A DNA stretch of 64,000 nucleotides from Hyphomicrobiales bacterium (lineage in GTDB: Bacteria > Pseudomonadota > Alphaproteobacteria > Rhizobiales > Rhizobiaceae). Positions 49,415 through 58,577 of this stretch are shown piece by piece (position 1 is the stretch's first letter; each line of letters starts with the position of its first letter). Made by a program: the position numbers and the translations under genes. Location: NCBI GenBank assembly GCA_900467685.1, contig UBQX01000013.1, positions 62,001 through 126,000 on the forward strand. Direction: 5' to 3'. Under the pieces are notes generated by a model. The model worked only from the letters and a program-made list of their open reading frames with translations, was not told the DNA's origin and did not search any database.

Positions 49415-50203
49415 ATGAAACGCCTGGAAGGACGGAGCGGCATCATCACCGGCGGGGGAAGCGGAATCGGACGGGCAAGTGCTCAGCGTTATGCCGCGGA
49501 AGGCGCCAGTGTCATGATCGTCGGGCGCAAGCGGGAGACGCTTGAGGAAACGGCGAGGATCGTCACGGAAGAAGGCGGCGCCTGCATCTGGCATGTCGCC
49601 GATGCCGGGGACGAAGCTGCGGTTCAGGCGGCAATCGACCGCTGTGTCGCCGAATTCGGCGGGCTCGACTTCTTCTTCGCCAATGCCGGCAATACCGATT
49701 CCGTCACGCCCTTTCTTGAGCAGACAACCAAGCAATGGGAGGAGATGTTTCGAGACAACGTCATCACGGCATTCGTGGCCTGCAAGCTCGCCGGTGGCTA
49801 CATGGCCGAGCATGGCGGCGGCTCGATTATTCTCAATTCGTCCACCGGATCGCTGCGCGCGCGCGGCGGCACAGAAGCCTATGGCGCGGCGAAGGCTGGG
49901 GTCAATCATCTGACGATGACGGCAGCCTGCGCCTTCGCCGGCCGGAATGTGCGCGTCAACGCCATACTCCCTGGTCTTACGGAAACCGGGCTGACCAAGC
50001 CGATGTTCGACTGGGCGCGCCAACACGGCAAGGAGGACAAGCTCGGCAGGCTGACGCCAATGCAGCGTCCGGGCCACGTCACCGACATGGCTGCCGTCGC
50101 CGCCTTTCTTGCCTCCGATGATGCGGCTTATGTCGACGGCCAGCTCATCGCCGTTGACGGAGGGATCTCGGCCACCCATCCGGCGGGAAAATTCGTCTAC
50201 TAA
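49415..50203 (+). CDS. SDR-family oxidoreductase
   Basis: 262 residues. TGGGSGIGRAS, NSSTGS and the full YGAAKAG catalytic motif, ending VDGGISATHPAGKF. A classical SDR, probably a 3-hydroxyacyl-CoA or alcohol dehydrogenase. GAGGAGG abuts the ATG at 49409, so ATG 49415 is preferred. Confidence 0.8.
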   Translation: MKRLEGRSGIITGGGSGIGRASAQRYAAEGASVMIVGRKRETLEETARIVTEEGGACIWHVADAGDEAAVQAAIDRCVAEFGGLDFFFANAGNTDSVTPFLEQTTKQWEEMFRDNVITAFVACKLAGGYMAEHGGGSIILNSSTGSLRARGGTEAYGAAKAGVNHLTMTAACAFAGRNVRVNAILPGLTETGLTKPMFDWARQHGKEDKLGRLTPMQRPGHVTDMAAVAAFLASDDAAYVDGQLIAVDGGISATHPAGKFVY

Positions 50204-50259
50204 TCTCACCTGTCATGCATTCCACTTGACAGCGGGAAATTTGGTGTGTCTTTTTACCG

Positions 50260-50273
50260 TACTCTAGCTTACT
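50260..50273. promoter_or_regulatory. Regional operator, GTACTCTAGCTTAC
   Basis: Perfect match to GTAnnCTAGnnTAC, 67 bases upstream of the ligase start at 50341. Confidence 0.72.
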
Positions 50274-50340
50274 ACTATGAGGGCATGGCTGCCGGGAGGA
50301 TTTGGCGGCTCTGCAATGAAAGCCACGGATGGAGGTGACC

Positions 50341-51978
50341 ATGGCGAGCGATTTCGATTTTGCGGCCCACGCCAGCGCCATGCGCCAGCAGGGCTGGTGG
50401 CAGGACAAGACCCTCGACGACCTCCTGGAAGCCGCCATCGCTCGCGATCCCGACAAAAAGGCGATCATCGCCTATCGGAAAGACAACGGGTTCGACAGGC
50501 CGCTCAAGATCATGACCTATGCGGCGCTGGGCGAGGCGGTCGCCAAGGCCGCCGGCGCGTTTCGTGCGATGGGGATCGGCCGCGGCGACGTGGTCGCGAT
50601 CATGCTTCCCAACTGGTGGGAATTCGTCGTTTCGGCGCTTGCACTGGGGCGGATCGGAGCTGTTCCCAATCCGTTGATGCATATCTTCCGCGAGCGGGAA
50701 CTGCGCTTCATGCTCGGCTTTGCCGACACCAAGGCGATCATCATACCCAGGCTGTTTCGTGGCCACGATTTCGAAGCCATGCTTGACGGACTGAAGCCGG
50801 ACTTGCCGAAGCTCGACCACATCATCGTCGTTGACGGCGCTCCGAACCGTTCCTTCGAAAATCTCGTCATGAATTCTGCGGCCGCGCCCGTGAGTGCCTC
50901 TGAGGGCACGCCCCCGGCAACCGACGAAATGGCGGTGCTGATGTACACATCCGGCACCACCGGCGAGCCGAAGGGCGTCATGCATTGTTTCAATACGCTG
51001 ATTGCGTGCACCGACGCCTTGGGCAAGCGTTTCAAGCTCACATATGACGACGTGCATTTTGGCTCGACGCCCTTCGGGCACATGACCGGCTATGCAGCTG
51101 TCATGATCCAGGCGCTCTACTATGGCGGGACGATGGTGCTCGTCGACATCTGGGAGCCGGCGGCCTGCGTGCCGGCCATGGTGCGCGAAGGCGTCACGCA
51201 TATGGCGGCGGCGACGCCTTTCCTCGCCGATATCTGCAACGCCGTCTCGGACGGCGCCGAGGCGCCAAAACTCACGACATTCCTTTGCGGCGGCGCGCAA
51301 ATTCCGCCGGTCGTCATCGAAAATGCAAAGCAAAAGCTCAATCTCGATGTCAGTTCGCTATGGGGCATGACCGAAAGCTTGGCCGGCTCCCTGACCGAGC
51401 CTGAACGGGCGGCGGAAAAATCCGCGACAACAGACGGGCGCGCGGTGGACGGCGTGGAAATCCTGATTGCCGACGAGAATCTCAACCCGATGGCCACAGG
51501 TGATACCGGGCGTCTCTATTTCCGCGGTTCCCAGCAGTTCATCGGCTATTACAAGAGGCCCGGTCTCGACGGGCGCGGCGCGGAAGGCTGGTTCGATACC
51601 GGCGACCTCGCCTATATGGACAAGGATGGCTACATCCGCATCGATGGCCGCACGAAAGATATTGTCATTCGCGGCGGCGAGAACATTCCGGTCGTCGAAA
51701 TCGAATCCATTCTCTACCGCCATCCAAACGTCACCGATGCAGCGATCGTTGGTTATCCCGACAGCCGTATGGGCGAGCGCGGATGCGCATTCGTCGTTCT
51801 GAAGGAAGGCTGCAGCCTGACGATGGACGATCTGCGTGAATGGATGACGAAAAGCGGTGCGGCCAAGCAATACTGGCCGGAGGCATTGGAAGTCATTGAC
51901 CGGATGCCCCGTACCGCATCGGGCAAGATCCAGAAATTCCTGCTCAAGGATCAGGCGTTGAAACATGTCGAGGCATAA
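50341..51978 (+). CDS. Acyl-CoA synthetase of the AliA/FadK type
   Basis: 545 residues. P-loop YTSGTTGEPKGV, GWFDTGDLAYMDKDGY, GRTKDIVIRGGENIP and C-terminal TASGKIQKF. The N-terminal MRQQGWWQDKTLDDLL and the overall layout resemble E. coli FadK and R. palustris AliA (cyclohexanecarboxylate-CoA ligase). With badHI in the window, cyclohexanecarboxylate is a reasonable guess; a 4-hydroxy acid is the alternative, given the next two genes. GGAGGTGACC precedes ATG 50341. Confidence 0.83.
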   Translation: MASDFDFAAHASAMRQQGWWQDKTLDDLLEAAIARDPDKKAIIAYRKDNGFDRPLKIMTYAALGEAVAKAAGAFRAMGIGRGDVVAIMLPNWWEFVVSALALGRIGAVPNPLMHIFRERELRFMLGFADTKAIIIPRLFRGHDFEAMLDGLKPDLPKLDHIIVVDGAPNRSFENLVMNSAAAPVSASEGTPPATDEMAVLMYTSGTTGEPKGVMHCFNTLIACTDALGKRFKLTYDDVHFGSTPFGHMTGYAAVMIQALYYGGTMVLVDIWEPAACVPAMVREGVTHMAAATPFLADICNAVSDGAEAPKLTTFLCGGAQIPPVVIENAKQKLNLDVSSLWGMTESLAGSLTEPERAAEKSATTDGRAVDGVEILIADENLNPMATGDTGRLYFRGSQQFIGYYKRPGLDGRGAEGWFDTGDLAYMDKDGYIRIDGRTKDIVIRGGENIPVVEIESILYRHPNVTDAAIVGYPDSRMGERGCAFVVLKEGCSLTMDDLREWMTKSGAAKQYWPEALEVIDRMPRTASGKIQKFLLKDQALKHVEA

Positions 51979-52024
51979 ACCCCGACATCCGTCATGAGCT
52001 ATCGCCGCATCAAGGAAAGATAAG

Positions 52025-53269
52025 ATGGACTTTGATCTGCCGTCCGCGATTACCAGCAAACTTGCAGAGCTCGACGCCTTCATTGAAGCCGAGATCAAGC
52101 CGCTTGAACGCGAGAACATTCAATTCTTCGACCACCGGCGTGAATGGGCGCGCACCGATTGGGAACATGACGGCCGGCCATCGGATGCCTGGCGCGCCGT
52201 GATATCCGAAATGGAGCGGCGGGCCGACAAGGCGGGCCACCTGCGGCTTTGCCTGCCGGAAAGCTGTGGTGGCAAGGCAGCCGGAAACCTGATGAACGCG
52301 GCCATCCGCGAACATCTGGCGGCGAAGGGGCTCGGTCTGCACAACGACCTTCAGGACGAGTCGTCGATCGTTGGAAATTTCCCGATCGTGCCGGCAATTG
52401 CGCGCTATGGCACAGAAGAGCAGAAAGTCTATGTCGAAGGGATCATCAGCGGAAAGCGGCATTTGAGCTTTGCCCTTACCGAACCCAATCACGGGTCTGA
52501 TGCGACCTGGCTTGAGACACGCGCCGTCAGGGACGGCGACGATTGGGTCATCAACGGCCGCAAACGCTGGAACTCGCAGGTCGGCCGCGCCGAAGCCAAT
52601 CTCGTCTTTGCCCGCACGAGCGGTCGGGACGGAGAGGCAAAGGGCATTACGGCTTTCGTCGTGCCGACGAACACGCCCGGGCACACGATCGTGATGAACC
52701 ACTGGACCTTCAACATGCCGACAGACCATTCGGAAGTGGAACTGAAGGACGTGCGCGTGCCCAATTCGGCCATTCTCCACAAGGAGGGGGAAGGCCTGAA
52801 GATTGCAATGATGTTCATCCATGAAAACCGCATCAGACAAGCGGCAGGCAGCGCCGGCGCGGCACGCTACTGCATTACCGAAGCGGTGAAATACGCGCGG
52901 CAACGCGTTCTCTTCGGCGAGCCGCTTGCAAAGCGGCAGGCCATTCAGTTCCCGCTTGCCGAGCTTCATGCCGAATGCGAACTCGTGCGCAACTATATTT
53001 TCCGGACCGCCTGGAAAATGGACAAGGCCGACCCCGCGGAGTTTAGCGACGAAGTCTCGATCTGCAATTTCAAGGCCAACGACCTGGTTTGCAGGGCAGC
53101 CGATTTCGCGATGCAGGTCCACGGTGGCATGGGCTATTCCCGTCATATGCCTTTCGAACACATTTATCGCCACCACCGGCGCTACAAGATCACCGAAGGC
53201 TCCGAGGAGGTGCAAAAGCGCCGCATCGCTCACACGCTCTTTTCCTTCGGACGCGGCGAGTCATCATGA
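52025..53269 (+). CDS. Acyl-CoA dehydrogenase of the ACAD10/11 type
   Basis: 414 residues. FALTEPNHGSDATWLETRA, HGGMGYSRHMPFEHIYRHHR and the base motif TEGSEE with Glu present. The C-terminal layout is that of the ACAD domain of mammalian ACAD10/11. It overlaps (ATGA) a gene for the matching kinase domain, so the pair reproduces ACAD11 as two polypeptides. Confidence 0.83.
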   Translation: MDFDLPSAITSKLAELDAFIEAEIKPLERENIQFFDHRREWARTDWEHDGRPSDAWRAVISEMERRADKAGHLRLCLPESCGGKAAGNLMNAAIREHLAAKGLGLHNDLQDESSIVGNFPIVPAIARYGTEEQKVYVEGIISGKRHLSFALTEPNHGSDATWLETRAVRDGDDWVINGRKRWNSQVGRAEANLVFARTSGRDGEAKGITAFVVPTNTPGHTIVMNHWTFNMPTDHSEVELKDVRVPNSAILHKEGEGLKIAMMFIHENRIRQAAGSAGAARYCITEAVKYARQRVLFGEPLAKRQAIQFPLAELHAECELVRNYIFRTAWKMDKADPAEFSDEVSICNFKANDLVCRAADFAMQVHGGMGYSRHMPFEHIYRHHRRYKITEGSEEVQKRRIAHTLFSFGRGESS

Positions 53270-54318
53270 ATTCCGTGGCCAAACCCTCCAGCCAGGGCGC
53301 GGATTTCGAACCCCAACGCCTGCGGGATTTCCTGACCGGCTTCCTGGGACGAAAGGTCGATGCCCTGTCGACCCGCCCGACCGAGGGCGGCATGTCGAAC
53401 CCGACCTATTTTGTCGAGGCTGACGGATGGCGCGCCGTTCTTCGCAAGCAGCCAGGCATGAAACTCGCGCGTTCGGCGCATGCGATAGACCGTGAATTCA
53501 GGGTTCTCAAAGCGTTGCGAGACACCGACATTCCGGTTCCGGAAGCCTTTCACTACCACGACGACGCCGGCATTCTCGGGACGCCCTTCTACCTCATGGA
53601 ATGGCTCGAAGGCCGCGTTTTCACCGAATATGCCGCACCCGGGCTTGCGGCGGCGGATCGGACGCTTCTCTACAATTCGATGTGCGAGACCATGGCGAGA
53701 ATCCACCGGCTCGATTTCCGCGCCGTCGGCCTTGGTGACTACGGCCGCGAAGGCAACTATTTCGAGCGGCAAATCGGCCGCTGGTCTCAGCTCTGGTCGC
53801 AATACAGAAAGGGCGATGACGACAACCCCGACCTCGACCAGATGTTGACATGGCTGGAAAGCCGCATTCCGCAAAGCGATCTCCTCGCGCTTTGCCACGG
53901 GGACCTGCGCATCGGCAATGTCATTTTCCACCCGACCGAACCACGTGTGATCGGTGTTCTGGACTGGGAGTTGTCGACGCTCGGCCATCCTCTGGTGGAC
54001 GTCGCTTTCAATACGCAGGCGTGGAACATGTCGCCGGACGAAAATGGCGGACTGCTGGGCCATGATCTGAAGGCGATGGGCATACCGACGGAAGAAGATT
54101 ATCTCCGGCACTATTATGCCCATGCAGGCAGCACAGAAGAAATGACGGATTTCCATCGCGTCTTTGCCATGTTCCGCGGCGCCGTTGGCAGCGCGGGGGT
54201 CGCGGTGCGCGGCGAACAGGGCAACAGCACATTGCCCGATTCCGCGCGTATCGGGCAGTTCCTTGCCAAGGCCTATTCAAAGCGCGGGATCGAAATTGCC
54301 GGGCGAAGCGGCCTGTAG
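53266..54318 (+). CDS. APH-family kinase, ACAD10/11 kinase-domain-like
   Basis: 350 residues. GGMSNPTYFV (nucleotide-loop region), catalytic CHGDLRIGNVIFH near residue 211, and metal-binding VLDWELSTLGHPLVD near 230. Mammalian ACAD10/11 and bacterial LvaA phosphorylate the 4-hydroxyl of 4-hydroxyacyl-CoA, after which phosphate is eliminated. By analogy this pair would convert 4-hydroxyacyl-CoAs to enoyl-CoAs (inference). ATG 53266 overlaps the dehydrogenase stop. Confidence 0.83.
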   Translation: MNSVAKPSSQGADFEPQRLRDFLTGFLGRKVDALSTRPTEGGMSNPTYFVEADGWRAVLRKQPGMKLARSAHAIDREFRVLKALRDTDIPVPEAFHYHDDAGILGTPFYLMEWLEGRVFTEYAAPGLAAADRTLLYNSMCETMARIHRLDFRAVGLGDYGREGNYFERQIGRWSQLWSQYRKGDDDNPDLDQMLTWLESRIPQSDLLALCHGDLRIGNVIFHPTEPRVIGVLDWELSTLGHPLVDVAFNTQAWNMSPDENGGLLGHDLKAMGIPTEEDYLRHYYAHAGSTEEMTDFHRVFAMFRGAVGSAGVAVRGEQGNSTLPDSARIGQFLAKAYSKRGIEIAGRSGL

Positions 54319-54337
54319 CTCACGAGGAGGCCCTGAC

Positions 54338-55000
54338 TTGATCTTGGACGATATACTTGCGAGGCGACGATCCGTTCGGGGTTATCTGCCAAAGGAAGTT
54401 CCCGAAGCCACTCTGCGTGAGGTCTTTTCTCTGGCCCAGGCCGCTCCGTCGAACTGCAACATTCAACCCTGGATCTGCCATGTCGTTTCGGGCGAAAACC
54501 TCCAGGCGCTGGCCCATAAGCTGGTGGAGGCTTCCGAGGCCGGGATCGCGCCTGATCCGGATTTCAGGGCCGATAGAAAATTTCCAGGCGTATACCGCGA
54601 CCGCCAGGTGGATGCCGCCGTGCAGCTTTACGGCGCGATGGGCATAGAGCGCAATGATCGGCCGCGACGCGACTGGGCTTACCGCCGCAATCTGGAATTT
54701 TTCGGCGCCCCGCACGCCGTCTTCGTCTTCATGCATGGTGAGTTCGAGGAACGCGAAGCCGTCGATCTGGGCATCTATGCACAAACGCTGATGCTCGTCA
54801 TGACATCGCGGGGCATATCATCCTGTGCGCAGGGCGCGCTCAGCCTTTATCCGACGATCGTCCGCGACCATCTTGGTCTTGATCCCTCAAACCGGCTGAT
54901 CTTCGGCATATCCTTCGGCTATGAGGACGAGGAGGTTCCCGCAAACAAGGCGCGGGTCGGCCGCGAGACCATCGACAACGCCATCGTCTTTCACCGTTAA
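54338..55000 (+). CDS. Nitroreductase-family flavoprotein
   Basis: 220 residues from TTG 54338 behind GAGGAGG. RRRSVRGY and APSNCNIQPW near the N-terminus bind FMN; SSCAQGALSLYP and FGISFGYED complete the family pattern. Could reduce an activated C=C or nitro group; the role in this operon is unknown. A longer frame from 54164 lies inside the kinase gene and is rejected. Confidence 0.8.
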   Translation: MILDDILARRRSVRGYLPKEVPEATLREVFSLAQAAPSNCNIQPWICHVVSGENLQALAHKLVEASEAGIAPDPDFRADRKFPGVYRDRQVDAAVQLYGAMGIERNDRPRRDWAYRRNLEFFGAPHAVFVFMHGEFEEREAVDLGIYAQTLMLVMTSRGISSCAQGALSLYPTIVRDHLGLDPSNRLIFGISFGYEDEEVPANKARVGRETIDNAIVFHR

Positions 55001-55032
55001 CCATGGCGCGCGGCGTCAGTTGGAGATAGATC

Positions 55033-55842
55033 ATGCATGAACAATTGAGCGGCAAGATTGCCATCGTCACCGGCGCTGCCCGCGGGCTCGGGAGGGCTTA
55101 CGCATTGCGTCTGGCCCAACTTGGCGCGGATGTGGTGATTGCCGACCTCAACCTTCAGGGCGCTGCCAGGATCGGCGAAGCACTGACGGCGGAAAGCGTG
55201 ATGGCGGAAGTCGAGGCATTAGGACGCCGCTCGATCGGCATCGAAGCCGATCTCAAAGACCCCGCATCGGCAACGCGGCTCGTCGCCGAGACACTCGAAA
55301 CCTTTGGCAGGCTTGATATTCTCGTCAACAATGCCGGTGTCGCCGTTGCCCGCGGTTCGGGTACATTTGCCAGTGATACGACCCCGGAAGCCTTCGACTA
55401 CCTGATCGGCGCCAATCTGAAATCGGCGCATTTGTGCTGCGCCGCTGCCGCGCCGGTGATGAAGGACCAGCGTAGCGGGGTCATCGTCAACATCTCCTCA
55501 CAGACCGGCATATCGCTGCTGGAGGGCGGCAATCTCGCCGTTTACGGCGCGGCAAAGGCCGGTGTCGCCTATCTCACGCGCACGCTCGCCGCCGAACTCG
55601 GCCCCTTCGGCGTGAGGGTCAACGCAATTGCGCCGGGCATCGTCGAGACCGAGCGGCTGAAGCGACTGGACCCGGCAATGGGCGTTGGGACGGACAAACA
55701 GCTTCAGGCGATCGCACTCAGGCGTTTTGCCACCACGGATGATCTTGCGAATGTGCTGGAATTTCTGGCCACCGATCTTTCGTCCTATGTAACCGGCCAG
55801 ATCATCTCGACCTGTGGCGGCGCCGTTCTTCACCCGCATTGA
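55033..55842 (+). CDS. SDR-family oxidoreductase
   Basis: 269 residues. TGAARGLGRAYAL, NNAG, NISSQTG and YGAAKAG all intact. Classical SDR, likely 3-hydroxyacyl-CoA or alcohol dehydrogenase. Last gene of the operon starting at 50341. Confidence 0.8.
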   Translation: MHEQLSGKIAIVTGAARGLGRAYALRLAQLGADVVIADLNLQGAARIGEALTAESVMAEVEALGRRSIGIEADLKDPASATRLVAETLETFGRLDILVNNAGVAVARGSGTFASDTTPEAFDYLIGANLKSAHLCCAAAAPVMKDQRSGVIVNISSQTGISLLEGGNLAVYGAAKAGVAYLTRTLAAELGPFGVRVNAIAPGIVETERLKRLDPAMGVGTDKQLQAIALRRFATTDDLANVLEFLATDLSSYVTGQIISTCGGAVLHPH

Positions 55843-55894
55843 GGTCTGCATTGAGGCCCGCGTTGAGGCAAGACGGAAAGGCCAATTCCCGGCT

Positions 55895-56668
55895 TTATAT
55901 TCCGTAGAACTTTGCCGGTCGCTTTTCGATGAACGCCTGCATGCCCTCTTTCTGGTCATGCGTGCCAAAAAGACTGTGAAACAGCCGGCGCTCAAACAGC
56001 AGTCCTTCCTTGAGCGAGCCTTCCTCGGCCCGCGAAACCGCCTCCCGGACAAGCCGCGCGGCCGGACGCGAATAGGATGCAATCTCCGCAGCCGCTTCCA
56101 TCGCGGTCGACAGGACCTTGTCGTCGGGCACAACCCGGGCGACAAGCCCGGCAGAAAGCGCCTCGGCCGCTCCCATCATTCGGCCGGTCAGGTGCATGTC
56201 CATGGCTTTCGCGCGTCCGATGAGCTTCGTCATGCGCTGGGTGCCACCGATGCCGGCGATGACTCCAAGCTTGATTTCCGGCTGCCCGAAGCGAGCGCCC
56301 TCCCCCGCTATGGCGAAGTCGCACATCATCATGAGCTCGCATCCGCCGCCAAGCGCATAGCCGTTGACGGCTGCGATTTTCGGCGTCCGCGCCGCGGCAA
56401 AGCGCTCCCACTCTCCGAAATAATCGAGCTCGGACATCTGCGCCGCGCTCATCCCGGCCATTTCGGCGATGTCGGCGCCGGCGGCAAAGGCGCGTTCGGA
56501 GCCCGTGAGCACCAAGCATCCGACCGAACTGTCGCGATCGAGGGCTTCGGTGGCCTCGATCAGTTCGGCGGCCAAGGCAATGTTCAATGCATTGAGCTGC
56601 TTTGGCCTGTTAAGGCGGATGAGCGCCACACGCCCTTCACGCTGGATATCGACAAGCTCTCCCATCAC
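55895..56668 (-). CDS. Enoyl-CoA hydratase
   Basis: 257 residues. Both catalytic Glu residues are present (GGGCELMMMCD and FGQPEIKLGVIAGIGGTQR). As the fourth gene of the isobutyryl-CoA module it probably hydrates methacrylyl-CoA to 3-hydroxyisobutyryl-CoA. Overlaps mmsB by four bases. Confidence 0.85.
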   Translation of the reverse strand: MMGELVDIQREGRVALIRLNRPKQLNALNIALAAELIEATEALDRDSSVGCLVLTGSERAFAAGADIAEMAGMSAAQMSELDYFGEWERFAAARTPKIAAVNGYALGGGCELMMMCDFAIAGEGARFGQPEIKLGVIAGIGGTQRMTKLIGRAKAMDMHLTGRMMGAAEALSAGLVARVVPDDKVLSTAMEAAAEIASYSRPAARLVREAVSRAEEGSLKEGLLFERRLFHSLFGTHDQKEGMQAFIEKRPAKFYGI

Positions 56669-57534
56669 GCCCGGCTCCGCTTTTCAAAGCGTGGCAACAT
56701 GGCAGAGAAATCGCGTCCGCGCCCGTCCTCGGTTTCCACGAAGCGCTGATAGAGTTCCTGGGCGAGTTGTCCCATTGGTGTATCTGCATTCGCAGCCGTG
56801 GCCGCCATCTGGCTCAAATTCAGATCCTTGAGCATCAGCTCTGCGGCAAACCCCGGCTTGTATCCATTGTCGGCCGGCGATTTGGGACCGACGCCCGGCG
56901 CCGGGCAATAGGCGTTCATGGACCAGGAATAGCCCGAGGAGGTGGAGACCACGTCGAACATCTTCTGCCGGTCAAGGCCGAGCTTGTCGGCCAGTGCAAA
57001 GGCCTCGCACGTTGCGATCATAGTCACCCCCAGGATCATGTTGTTGCAGATCTTGGCAGCCTGACCATTTCCCGACGGGCCACACAGAACCGCCTTCTGG
57101 CCCATGATGTCAAAGAGCGGTTTGACCGTTTCGAATGCGTCTTCGTCGCCGCCTGCCATGAAGGTGAGCGTACCGGCCTGGGCACCGCCGATGCCGCCGG
57201 AAACGGGCGCATCGAGAGCCTTGAGACCAGCGGCATGCGCCTGCTCGGCCACGGCACGGGCGCTGTCGACATCGACTGTCGAGCAATCGAGAAAAATGGC
57301 GCCCTTTGGCAATACGGGGATGATTTCCGCGGCAACCTTGCGAAGGATTTCGCCATTCGGCAACATTGTGATCGCCACGTCGGCGTTTGCGCAGGCCTCG
57401 GCGGCCGTTGACGCCATTTTCACGCCCCCAGGCTTTGCCATGACATCAAATCCGGTTACGTCGTGTCCGGCGGCAATCAGGTTCGTCGCCATCGGCGCAC
57501 CCATGTTGCCAAGCCCTATGAATGCTATTCTCAT
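56665..57534 (-). CDS. mmsB: 3-hydroxyisobutyrate dehydrogenase
   Basis: 289 residues. N-terminal FIGLGNMGAPMA dinucleotide motif, FLDCSTVD, DAPVSGGIGGAQAGTL and the active-site Lys in KICNNMILGV. Oxidises 3-hydroxyisobutyrate to methylmalonate semialdehyde in valine degradation. GGAGGAATTCGC fixes ATG 57534; it overlaps the upstream stop as ATGA. No methylmalonate-semialdehyde dehydrogenase (mmsA) is in the window. Confidence 0.88.
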   Translation of the reverse strand: MRIAFIGLGNMGAPMATNLIAAGHDVTGFDVMAKPGGVKMASTAAEACANADVAITMLPNGEILRKVAAEIIPVLPKGAIFLDCSTVDVDSARAVAEQAHAAGLKALDAPVSGGIGGAQAGTLTFMAGGDEDAFETVKPLFDIMGQKAVLCGPSGNGQAAKICNNMILGVTMIATCEAFALADKLGLDRQKMFDVVSTSSGYSWSMNAYCPAPGVGPKSPADNGYKPGFAAELMLKDLNLSQMAATAANADTPMGQLAQELYQRFVETEDGRGRDFSAMLPRFEKRSRA

Positions 57535-58577
57535 GCGAATTCCTCCTTCATTGACCATTCAAGATCGCCCAGTGGCGCCAGCATGTGGGCAACGGCGGCG
57601 GCAGGCACCCCGTCGGCAATCTTATGCATCCATTTCGGATTGCGGTCCTTGTCGATGATCTGCGCGAGGACGCCTTCCAGCAAATCGCCGCCGGCCTGCA
57701 CGCGATGGGTGAACCGGTACTCCTGCGCAAGAGCTGCCTCGATGTCATTGAAGCCGCGCGCCCGGCGAACCAGTTCCAGGGTGCATGCCATGGACAGGGG
57801 TGAATTGCGCTGAACCGCGTCCCGAGCCTTTTGGCAGGCTTCGGTATCCGCACCATCGAGCGCTCGAACGATGTCCCTGAGCGCGTGGCCCGAAAAAATG
57901 CGGTCGATTTCCGCGGCCTCAGCGGCGAGCGGCGCGTCTCCGGCATCTCCCACCGCAGCCGAAAGGCTGGCCGGGTTGCCGCTGGCTTCCAGGCCGGAAA
58001 TCAAACCCGGCCATTCTTCTTCGGGAATGAACATGTCGGCAAAGCCGGCGTAAATTGCGTCTGCGGCACCCATCCGTGCCCCTGTCAGCCCAAGATATTC
58101 ACCAAGCCGTCCGGGCGAATGCGCCAGAAGTAGGGTGCCGCCGACATCGGGAATGAGCCCTATGCTGGCTTCCGGCATCGCGATCTGGGTGGAACGTCCC
58201 ACGACCCTGTAGGCGGCGTGGCAACCGACGCCGACGCCCCCGCCCATGGTAAAGCCCTGCATGAAAGCGACAACCGGTTTTGGATATCGCGCAATCTTGG
58301 CATTCATGCGGTATTCCTGACGCCAGAAAGCCCGGGCGAATTCTTCATCGTCTGCGACGCCGTGATGATAGATGTCCGCGATGTCGCCGCCGGCGCAAAA
58401 GGCCCGTTCACCCTCCGCGTCTATGACCACGACGTCCACCGCGCCTTCATGCTCCCAGCCGTCGAGCGCTGCCTCGATCTCCAGAGACATTGCCGGCGAA
58501 AGGGCATTCAGGACCTTCGGCCGCGTCAGCGTGATACGTCCGGCCCGCCCGGATTTGCGGATCTCGACATCCTTCAT
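57531..58577 (-). CDS. 3-hydroxyisobutyryl-CoA hydrolase
   Basis: 348 residues, the long crotonase form typical of HIBYL-CoA hydrolase. ERAFCAGGDIADIY, MGGGVGVGCHA and MPEASIGLIPDVGGTLLL. Releases 3-hydroxyisobutyrate for the next enzyme. Overlaps its neighbours on both sides by four bases. Confidence 0.87.
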   Translation of the reverse strand: MKDVEIRKSGRAGRITLTRPKVLNALSPAMSLEIEAALDGWEHEGAVDVVVIDAEGERAFCAGGDIADIYHHGVADDEEFARAFWRQEYRMNAKIARYPKPVVAFMQGFTMGGGVGVGCHAAYRVVGRSTQIAMPEASIGLIPDVGGTLLLAHSPGRLGEYLGLTGARMGAADAIYAGFADMFIPEEEWPGLISGLEASGNPASLSAAVGDAGDAPLAAEAAEIDRIFSGHALRDIVRALDGADTEACQKARDAVQRNSPLSMACTLELVRRARGFNDIEAALAQEYRFTHRVQAGGDLLEGVLAQIIDKDRNPKWMHKIADGVPAAAVAHMLAPLGDLEWSMKEEFA

